Below the pieces are notes generated by a model, which worked only from the letters and a program-made list of their open reading frames with translations, was not told the origin of the DNA and ran no database searches. Source: an uncultured Flavobacteriaceae bacterium (GTDB lineage: Bacteria; Bacteroidota; Bacteroidia; Flavobacteriales; Flavobacteriaceae). From it: a stretch of DNA of 6,231 nucleotides. Every line of letters begins with the position of its first letter. Within the stretch, counting starts at the first letter, position 1. The stretch lies in the NCBI GenBank assembly GCA_947311815.1, contig CAMZMA010000016.1, positions 1 through 6,231 of the forward strand, given 5' to 3'. A program made the position numbers and the translations under genes. Positions 1 to 5,290 of the stretch are shown piece by piece.

Positions 1-60
1 AAATAACAAAATGTCCTTAAGATAAAGAAAGAAATACTCTACTATGAGCGTTAAAAACTT

Positions 61-68
61 TAAATTTG
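61..68 (+). promoter_or_regulatory. Candidate Bacteroidota -7 promoter box for the nqr operon
   Basis: The sequence TAAATTTG fits the Bacteroidota sigma-factor -7 consensus TAnnTTTG exactly and ends 34 bp before the nqrA start, which would give a leader of roughly 25-30 nt. No TTTG -33 box is seen at the expected distance; the nearest resemblance is TATG at 43-46, which is too close. The match is short and AT-rich DNA yields such boxes by chance. It is supported mainly by its position in the only non-coding DNA ahead of the operon. The rest of 1-102 shows no gene, clear hairpin or riboswitch. Confidence 0.45.
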
Positions 69-102
69 CGCGTTATTTTATAAAACTAAAAGTCATACTT
101 AT

Positions 103-1455
103 ATGTCAAAAGACATCCGTATTAAAAAAGGCTTAGATATTAAGCTAGTTGGCGAAGCAACACAATTAACTACTGATCTTCCACTAAGTAGCGTGTATGC
201 AATAAAGCTAACCGATTTTCACGGAGTTATTCCTAAAATTTTAGCCAAAGAAGGTACTCAAGTAAAAGCAGGTGATGCGCTTTTTTATTCAAAAGGTGAT
301 GAGCGTATGTTATTTACAAGTCCTGTAAGTGGTGTAGTTTCAGAAATAGTTCGTGGTGAGAGAAGAAAAGTAGTTGAAATTAAAATTCAGGCAGATGGAA
401 AGCAAGAATTTAAAGATTTTGGCACAAAAGATGCTTCAAAAATGAGTGCAGAAGAAGTGAAAAATCACTTGTTTGCATCAGGTTGTTGGGCTTTTGTAAA
501 ACAGCGTCCGTATGATGTAATTGCAAATCCAAATCAAGCACCAAAAGCCATTTATATTTCGGCGTATGATAGTGCTCCGTTAGCTACTGATTATGATTAT
601 ACCTTAAAAGGAAAAGAAGCCGAATTACAAGCGGCAGTTACTGCGTTAAGCAAATTAACCGATGGTAAAGTGCACGTTTCTGTTTCTAAAAACTCAACCT
701 TGTCGCCTTTTGCAAATTTACAAGATGTAGAAGTGCATAAGTTATTTGGTCCGCATCCTGTTGGGAATGTGAGCACGCAAATTGCACAAATAGATCCGAT
801 TAATAAAGGAGAAGTTGTGTGGGTAGTTTCGCCAGCAGATGTAGCCATTATTGGAGAACTGTTTTTAACAGGAAAGTTTAATGCAAAAAGAACCATTGCG
901 TTGGTTGGATCACAATTTAACAAACCTGCTTATGTAAGTGCTTATGTGGGAGCTGAAATGTCATCCGTAGTAAAAGAAAATATCAATTTAGAAAATACCC
1001 GAATTATTAACGGAAATGTTTTAACAGGAACAAAAGTTGATGAAAATGGTTATTTAGGTTATTATAATAATGAGGTTACAGCGATTGAAGAAGGAAACGA
1101 TTATGAATTATTTGGGTGGACTAAACCCGTTTTTAACAAAGTTTCTACTACCAGAGCTTTAACCTTTTCTTGGTTAAATAAGAATAAAAAATACAATTTA
1201 AACACCAATACCAACGGAGAACACAGAGCTTTTGTACTTACAGGCGCCTATGAAGAAGTGTTTCCGTTAGATATTTATCCGATGCAAATACTAAAATCTT
1301 GTATGTACAAAGATTTAGATGAAATGGAAGCTTTAGGAATGTACGAAGTAGCACCAGAAGATTTCGCATTAACCGAATTTATTTGTGTATCTAAACAACC
1401 GCATCAAAAGATAATTAGAGAAGGGTTGGATTTAATGATTGAAGAAATAGGATAG
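103..1455 (+). CDS. nqrA: Na+-translocating NADH:quinone reductase subunit A
   Basis: NqrA is the cytoplasmic subunit of Na+-NQR that sits on NqrB and contributes to quinone binding; it has no membrane segment, as seen here. The 450 residues match the usual family length of about 450. The N-terminus (IRIKKGLDIKLVGEA, residues 5-19) is the typical NqrA start and supports the ATG at 103. Residues about 35-97 form a lipoyl/biotinyl-like barrel-sandwich region with KEGTQVKAGD (49-58), FTSPVSGVV (71-79) and RGERRKV (84-90). FGPHPVGN (215-222) corresponds to the conserved GxHPxG stretch of the family. Residues about 240-310 fit the SLBB-like region. No Shine-Dalgarno site precedes the start, as is common in Bacteroidota. 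It is first in the operon; nqrB starts 4 bp after the stop. No truncation or frameshift is seen. Confidence 0.97.
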   Translation: MSKDIRIKKGLDIKLVGEATQLTTDLPLSSVYAIKLTDFHGVIPKILAKEGTQVKAGDALFYSKGDERMLFTSPVSGVVSEIVRGERRKVVEIKIQADGKQEFKDFGTKDASKMSAEEVKNHLFASGCWAFVKQRPYDVIANPNQAPKAIYISAYDSAPLATDYDYTLKGKEAELQAAVTALSKLTDGKVHVSVSKNSTLSPFANLQDVEVHKLFGPHPVGNVSTQIAQIDPINKGEVVWVVSPADVAIIGELFLTGKFNAKRTIALVGSQFNKPAYVSAYVGAEMSSVVKENINLENTRIINGNVLTGTKVDENGYLGYYNNEVTAIEEGNDYELFGWTKPVFNKVSTTRALTFSWLNKNKKYNLNTNTNGEHRAFVLTGAYEEVFPLDIYPMQILKSCMYKDLDEMEALGMYEVAPEDFALTEFICVSKQPHQKIIREGLDLMIEEIG

Positions 1456-1459
1456 TAAT

Positions 1460-2668
1460 ATGGGATTAAAAGAAAAATTACATCAATTTAAAGAAGAGAA
1501 TAAAGACAAAAAGTGGTTGCCGCTTTTTAGTGCTTTTCATACTTTTTTATACACACCAAATGATACTGCAAGCGCAGGAACTCATATAAAAGGAGCAGAC
1601 GATTTAAAAAGAACCATGAACACCGTTATTATGGCGTTGATTCCTGTACTTATTTTTGGGATGTTCAATGCAGGTTTTCAGCACAATATAGCTGTAAACG
1701 GTAACTTTACTTCAGGAATGTCTTTCTTTAGTGGCGAATTTTGGAACTTAGATAATTTTATTATCGGAGCAGCAAAAATTTTACCTTTGGTAATCATTTC
1801 TTACGGAATTGGTTTAGGAGTAGAATTTATATTTGCAATACTAAAAGGACACGAAGTAGAAGAAGGGTATTTAGTAACAGGTATGTTAGTGCCGTTAATT
1901 GTGCCTGTTGATATTCCGCTTTGGATGCTTTCAGTAGCTGTAGTTTTCGGTGTTGTTATCGGAAAAGAAGTTTTTGGAGGTACAGGAATGAATATTATGA
2001 ATCCTGCCTTAATTATTAGAGCATTCTTGTTTTTTGCGTATCCAACGTGGATGAGTGGAGACAAAGTATGGGTAACAGGAGCAGTAGATGTTGCTGGTAC
2101 TGCCGATGCTATTTCGGGCGAAACCATTTTAGGTAGTTTGGCACAAGGAAAAGAAATGATCTATTCGGTATCTGATATGTTCTTCGGATTTATACCAGGT
2201 TCAGTAGGCGAAACATCAACATTGTTAATCCTTTTAGGAGCTGCATTTTTAATTTTTAGTAAAATTGGTAGCTGGCGCATTATGTTAAGCGCCGTTGCAG
2301 GAGCTTTAGCAATGGGACTCATTTTTAATATGATTGCCGATGCAAATATCATATCAGAAGGAAGCAAGTTTTATAGCTTAATGAGTACCCCTTTTTGGCA
2401 TCATTTATTAATTGGTGGTTTTGCTTTTGGTGTGGTGTATATGGCAACAGATCCAGTAACAGCATCACAAACCAACAAAGGAAAATGGTACTACGGATTT
2501 TTAATCGGATTTTTATCAATTGCCATTCGGGTATTTAATCCAGCCTATCCAGAAGGCGTAATGCTAGCCATTTTGTTGATGAATGTATTTGCACCCACCA
2601 TAGATCATTATGTAGTGCAAGGAAACATCAAAAAAAGAATGAAACGTTTAAAAGCTAAAAAAGCATAA
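1460..2668 (+). CDS. nqrB: Na+-translocating NADH:quinone reductase subunit B
   Basis: NqrB is the large membrane subunit of Na+-NQR. It carries covalent FMN and riboflavin and takes part in Na+ transport and quinone reduction. The 402 residues hold a cytoplasmic N-terminal stretch (1-50) and about ten hydrophobic segments from residue 51 on. Family landmarks are EGYLVTGMLVPLIVP (135-149), KEVFGGTGMNIMNPAL (169-184), RAFLFFAYP (187-195), GSVGETSTL (247-255), FAFGVVYMATDPV (321-333) and NPAYPEGVMLAILLMN (360-375). The FMN attachment site aligns to Thr222 in DAISGET (216-222), where Vibrio NqrB, as I remember it, has DGYSGAT with Thr236. The residue before the threonine is therefore Glu instead of Ala, which is unusual for an ApbE target. 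A long cytoplasmic C-terminal basic tail (KKRMKRLKAKKA) ends the protein. The nqrC start lies 2 bp downstream. Confidence 0.97.
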   Translation: MGLKEKLHQFKEENKDKKWLPLFSAFHTFLYTPNDTASAGTHIKGADDLKRTMNTVIMALIPVLIFGMFNAGFQHNIAVNGNFTSGMSFFSGEFWNLDNFIIGAAKILPLVIISYGIGLGVEFIFAILKGHEVEEGYLVTGMLVPLIVPVDIPLWMLSVAVVFGVVIGKEVFGGTGMNIMNPALIIRAFLFFAYPTWMSGDKVWVTGAVDVAGTADAISGETILGSLAQGKEMIYSVSDMFFGFIPGSVGETSTLLILLGAAFLIFSKIGSWRIMLSAVAGALAMGLIFNMIADANIISEGSKFYSLMSTPFWHHLLIGGFAFGVVYMATDPVTASQTNKGKWYYGFLIGFLSIAIRVFNPAYPEGVMLAILLMNVFAPTIDHYVVQGNIKKRMKRLKAKKA

Positions 2669-2670
2669 AG

Positions 2671-3414
2671 ATGGAAAAAAGAACAGATAAAAATTCATAC
2701 ACCTTACTATTTGCTTTTATAATGGTAGTAATTGTAGGGTCAGTATTGGCGTTTGCAGCTTCTTCTTTAAAAGGAAAAATTGACGAAAATAAACGAATAG
2801 AAAAGCAACAAAACATACTTTACGCAATGGGTGTAAATAATAATGAAGAAGGTAGTGTTGAGTTTGTTTCTAAAGATATTGTTGCAGCAGAATTTTCTAA
2901 ATACATTAAAAAGCAACTAATTATTCAAGGCGATAATGTTACTGAAGATGATAACGCTTATTTATTAGACCTTAAAAAAGAACAAACCTTATCTAAAGAC
3001 GGAAATCATAAAAGAAGATTACCATTATTTATTGGAGAAAAAGAAGGAAAAACTTTTTATGTAGCACCTATTAGAGGGAAAGGTTTATGGGATGCTATTT
3101 GGGGATATGTTGCGATGGATAAAAACATGGTAGTTCAAGGCGTTTATTTTGATCATAAAGGAGAAACACCAGGGCTAGGAGCCAATATAAAACAACGTTT
3201 TTTTATGGATGATTTTACAGGCGAAGAAATGATGAGCGGAAATTCTTTTAAAGGAATTTCTGTAGCCAAAGGAAACAATGATCCAACCAACAAAGATAAA
3301 ACAGATCATGAGGTAGATGCTATTGCAGGAGCAACCATTACAGGTGATGGTGTAAGTGCAATGATAAAATCTGAGTTAAAACTGTATGTACCTTACTTTA
3401 AAACTTTACAATAA
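2671..3414 (+). CDS. nqrC: Na+-translocating NADH:quinone reductase subunit C
   Basis: NqrC carries a covalently bound FMN on the periplasmic side and passes electrons within Na+-NQR. The 247 residues start with one membrane helix (about 11-31) after a short basic cytoplasmic end, followed by a soluble FMN-binding domain. Visible landmarks are the family motif GETPGLGANI (164-173) and the attachment region VDAIAGATITGDGV (215-228), with Thr222 as the predicted FMN-phosphoester residue. The usual motif is SGAT; here Ser is replaced by Ala219 while Gly, Ala and Thr are kept. Flavinylation needs the transferase ApbE, whose gene is not in this window. The RnfG alternative is rejected because the gene lies in the A-B-C-D-E-F order of an nqr operon. 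nqrD starts 5 bp after the stop. Confidence 0.96.
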   Translation: MEKRTDKNSYTLLFAFIMVVIVGSVLAFAASSLKGKIDENKRIEKQQNILYAMGVNNNEEGSVEFVSKDIVAAEFSKYIKKQLIIQGDNVTEDDNAYLLDLKKEQTLSKDGNHKRRLPLFIGEKEGKTFYVAPIRGKGLWDAIWGYVAMDKNMVVQGVYFDHKGETPGLGANIKQRFFMDDFTGEEMMSGNSFKGISVAKGNNDPTNKDKTDHEVDAIAGATITGDGVSAMIKSELKLYVPYFKTLQ

Positions 3415-3419
3415 AAAAT

Positions 3420-4064
3420 ATGGGACTTTTAAATAAAAAAGACGCAAAATTAATTACAGATCCATTTTTAGATAATAACCCAGTTACTGTACAAGTATTG
3501 GGTATTTGTTCTGCCTTAGCAATTACGGCAGAATTAAAAGCCTCTATTGTAATGGCAATTGCTGTAATGGCGGTATTAGCAATAGGGAACGTTGTGATTT
3601 CGTTGATGCGAAATATTATTCCATCAAAAATTAGGATTATAGTACAATTAGTGGTGGTTGCTGCCTTGGTAATTATTGTTGATTTAGTTTTAAAAGCATA
3701 TGCTTATGAGCTAAGTAAAACATTATCAGTATTTGTAGGATTAATCATTACCAACTGTATAATTATGGGACGTTTCGAGGCTTTTGCATTGGCAAATAGT
3801 CCGTATCAATCATTCTTAGACGGAATAGGAAATGCTGCAGGTTATGGTATTATATTAATCATTGTAGGGTTTTTTAGAGAATTATTAGGATCAGGTACTT
3901 TATTAGGATATAAAGTGTTAGGAGATCCAATAGAGAAAACAGGTGTATATGCATTTGGTTACGAAAACAACGGATTTATGTTGTTAGCTCCAATGGCGTT
4001 AATCGTTTTAGGGATTATCATTTGGGTACAACGTAGTAGAAATACAAATTTAATAGAAGAGTAA
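3420..4064 (+). CDS. nqrD: Na+-translocating NADH:quinone reductase subunit D
   Basis: NqrD is a small membrane subunit that pairs with NqrE in an inverted arrangement. The two share an Fe-S centre within the membrane that links NqrF to NqrC. The 214 residues are the normal family length, with about six membrane segments (roughly 22-38, 41-63, 70-93, 101-123, 138-156, 185-204). The expected cluster ligands are present: Cys30 in VLGICSALAI and Cys113 in IITNCIIMGR. Other landmarks are RFEAFALANSPYQSFLDGIGNA (118-139, conserved) and FFRELLGSGTLLG (151-163). The operon packing is normal on its left but broken on its right, where the next nqr gene is 463 bp away because of the inserted four-helix-bundle unit. 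The coding sequence itself is intact. Confidence 0.96.
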   Translation: MGLLNKKDAKLITDPFLDNNPVTVQVLGICSALAITAELKASIVMAIAVMAVLAIGNVVISLMRNIIPSKIRIIVQLVVVAALVIIVDLVLKAYAYELSKTLSVFVGLIITNCIIMGRFEAFALANSPYQSFLDGIGNAAGYGIILIIVGFFRELLGSGTLLGYKVLGDPIEKTGVYAFGYENNGFMLLAPMALIVLGIIIWVQRSRNTNLIEE

Positions 4065-4074
4065 AAGTAAGTAT

Positions 4075-4102
4075 GGTCAGTAATTAGTGTTCAGTTGGCA
4101 GT
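4075..4102 (+). repeat. Left array of four degenerate 7 bp units (GTTCAGT type)
   Basis: In 7 bp register the units are GGTCAGT, AATTAGT, GTTCAGT and TGGCAGT, sharing a (C)AGT end. The third unit is the exact reverse complement of the ACTGAAC unit that makes up the right array. The array begins 11 bp after the nqrD stop and ends 27 bp before the four-helix gene. The left array is much more degenerate than the right one, so it may be older or under less constraint. Confidence 0.7.
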
Positions 4103-4129
4103 AGCTGAATATGATAAAAGAAAGATAAA

Positions 4130-4498
4130 ATGAAATTTCAAGATTTATTAGCATATAAAAAATCATTTGATTTGGCGATGCAAATTTTTGAAATTACAAA
4201 AACTTTTCCAAAAGAAGAGAAGTATTCTTTGACAGACCAAATAAGAAGATCATCAAGAAGCGTAACAGTTAATATTTCTGAAGCATATAGAAAAAGAAAA
4301 TATGTAAAGCATTTTATCAGTAAATTAACTGATAGTGATGCAGAAAATTCAGAAACACAATCTTGGTTAGAGTTTTCTTTAGCTTGTAAATATATAAATG
4401 AAGAAATATTTAATAAATTAAATAATAAACGTGAAGAAGTAGGTAAGTTAGTTAATTATATGATGTTACATCCAGCAAAATTTGGAGTACAAATCTAA
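4130..4498 (+). CDS. Four-helix-bundle protein, 23S rRNA intervening-sequence (S23) family
   Basis: The 122-residue product looks like the family first found in intervening sequences of 23S rRNA in Leptospira and Coxiella; the Avd accessory protein of diversity-generating retroelements has the same fold. Its biochemical role is not established. Features seen are FQDLLAYKKSFDLAMQIFE (3-21, first helix), TKTFPKEEKYSLTDQIRRSSRSV (23-45, with the family FPxxExxxLxxQIRRxxxSV pattern), NISEAYRKRKY (48-58), SDAENSETQSWLEF (69-82) and a final helix about 90-112. It is rich in Lys and Arg around the second and third helices, compatible with RNA binding, which is inference. The length is normal for the family, so it appears intact. 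The ATG at 4130 follows an A-rich leader and gives the expected N-terminus. The last A of its TAA stop is the first base of the right repeat array. It is unrelated to Na+-NQR and has lower G+C than both neighbours. Confidence 0.88.
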   Translation: MKFQDLLAYKKSFDLAMQIFEITKTFPKEEKYSLTDQIRRSSRSVTVNISEAYRKRKYVKHFISKLTDSDAENSETQSWLEFSLACKYINEEIFNKLNNKREEVGKLVNYMMLHPAKFGVQI

Positions 4499-4525
4499 CT
4501 GAACACTGAACACTGAACACTGAAA
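4498..4525 (+). repeat. Right array of four tandem 7 bp units (ACTGAAC)
   Basis: Three perfect ACTGAAC units (4498-4504, 4505-4511, 4512-4518) are followed by ACTGAAA (4519-4525). The array overlaps the stop codon of the four-helix gene by one base and ends 2 bp before the nqrE start codon, so it occupies the whole translation-initiation leader of nqrE. It is the reverse complement in type of the array at 4075-4102. Confidence 0.9.
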
Positions 4526-4527
4526 CA

Positions 4528-5289
4528 ATGGAACATTTAGAATTATTATTCAAGTCGATTTTTATAGACAATATGGTATTTGCCACCTTCTTAGGAATGT
4601 GTTCTTACCTTGCAGTATCTAAAAAAGTAAGTACCGCAGTTGGTTTAGGAGCTGCCGTAATTTTTGTATTAGCAATTACAGTACCTTTAAACTGGTTGTT
4701 AGATCAATACGTTTTAAAAGACGGGGCTTTAGCATGGTTAGGAGAAGAATATGCAGCGTATGATTTAAGCTTTTTATCTTTTATTATGTTTATTGCAACC
4801 ATAGCAACTATGGTACAATTGGTAGAAATTATTGTAGAAAAATTTGCGCCAGCATTGTACAATTCATTAGGAATATTTTTACCCTTAATTGCTGTAAACT
4901 GTGCTATTTTAGGAGGCTCATTATTTATGCAATCTCGTGAAATTCCTACCTTTGGTTTAGCAGTAACTTACGGAGTTGGATCAGGAATTGGTTGGTTTTT
5001 AGCAATTCTTGCGATTGCAGCAATTCGTGAAAAAATTAGATATTCTAATGTGCCACCAGCATTAAGAGGTTTAGGCATTACGTTTATCATTACAGGCTTA
5101 ATGGCAATTGGTTTTATGAGTTTTGGTGGTATGTTAACAGGAGGCGATGAAGAACCAAAGGAAAAGAAAGAAACTTCTAAAGTTGAAAAAATACAAGAAG
5201 TAAAAAAAGAATATAGTCAAAATGAGGTTATTGAGTGTAGTCGAAATGGGGGTATTGAGCGTAGTCGAAATAAAGAAATAAACAAGTAA
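4528..5289 (+). CDS. nqrE: Na+-translocating NADH:quinone reductase subunit E, with extended C-terminal tail
   Basis: NqrE is the membrane partner of NqrD and shares its Fe-S centre. The start is fixed by the family N-terminus (MEHLELLFKSIFIDNM). About six membrane segments are seen (roughly 9-29, 36-57, 76-97, 109-132, 139-165, 181-201). The cluster cysteines are Cys25 in FLGMCSYLAV and Cys125 in AVNCAILGG. Other landmarks are LAVSKKV (28-34) and REKIRYSNVPPALRGLGI (167-184). The protein is 253 residues, against about 200 in Vibrio as I remember it. The extra part, after GGMLTGG (200-206), is a hydrophilic Lys/Glu-rich tail. Its end (about 234-249) is coded by two copies of a genomic repeat read in frame. 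Its leader is the right repeat array of the insertion rather than a native nqrD-nqrE spacer. nqrF starts 1 bp after the stop. Confidence 0.96.
   Translation: MEHLELLFKSIFIDNMVFATFLGMCSYLAVSKKVSTAVGLGAAVIFVLAITVPLNWLLDQYVLKDGALAWLGEEYAAYDLSFLSFIMFIATIATMVQLVEIIVEKFAPALYNSLGIFLPLIAVNCAILGGSLFMQSREIPTFGLAVTYGVGSGIGWFLAILAIAAIREKIRYSNVPPALRGLGITFIITGLMAIGFMSFGGMLTGGDEEPKEKKETSKVEKIQEVKKEYSQNEVIECSRNGGIERSRNKEINK
5229..5271 (+). repeat. Two in-frame copies of an interspersed-type repeat within the nqrE 3' end
   Basis: ATTGAGTGTAGTCGAAAT (5230-5247) and ATTGAGCGTAGTCGAAAT (5254-5271) agree at 17 of 18 bases, with a 24 bp period; one more T matches on the left of each copy. As the period is a multiple of three, both copies are read in the same frame, giving IECSRN (235-240) and IERSRN (243-248). 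From memory, sequences of this kind (reverse complement ATTTCGACTACGCTCAAT) occur as dispersed intergenic repeats in many Flavobacteriaceae; that cannot be tested in this window. Confidence 0.75.
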
Positions 5290-5290
5290 G

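Larger units (their letters stand above)
4077..4527 (+). mobile_element. Putative IVS-like insertion carrying a four-helix-bundle gene
   Basis: This unit separates nqrD from nqrE, which are normally adjacent. It contains one gene (4130-4498) between two arrays of 7 bp units in opposite orientation. Bases 4077-4096 can pair with 4497-4516: 17 Watson-Crick pairs, one G-U and two mismatches, including an unbroken 11 bp core (AGTGTTCAGTT at 4086-4096 with AACTGAACACT at 4497-4507). A 4 bp direct repeat, ATGG, sits immediately outside at 4073-4076 and 4528-4531, which may be a target duplication. Hand-counted G+C over 4141-4500 is 91 of 360 (25%), against 46 of 120 in part of nqrD (3481-3600) and 42 of 120 in part of nqrE (4561-4680). 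The family and end structure recall intervening sequences of 23S rRNA. Exact ends and mobility are inferred; no transposase or reverse transcriptase is present. Confidence 0.6.

Noticed and set aside
597..923. Open antisense frame of 108 codons within nqrA
   Set aside because: It lies fully inside a well-supported gene, has no recognisable domain or membrane pattern and no promoter; AT-poor third positions of the sense gene explain it.
1801..2367. Two open antisense frames (1801-2127 and 2161-2367) within nqrB
   Set aside because: Both are shadows of the nqrB reading frame, with no recognisable protein features.
4065..4129. Terminator or separate promoter between nqrD and the four-helix gene
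   Set aside because: There is no hairpin followed by a T run and no TAnnTTTG box; the stretch is explained by the left heptamer array and an A-rich leader.
4130..4498. Avd accessory gene of a diversity-generating retroelement
   Set aside because: The fold family is shared, but no reverse transcriptase, template repeat or variable repeat is present in the window.
4498..4525. CRISPR-like repeat array
   Set aside because: The units are 7 bp with no spacers and no cas genes nearby; they are simple tandem repeats paired with an inverted array.
1460..5289. Rnf/Rsx complex in place of Na+-NQR
   Set aside because: NqrA and the NADH-oxidising NqrF with its 2Fe-2S domain are present, and no RnfB or RnfC is seen; gene order is that of nqr.
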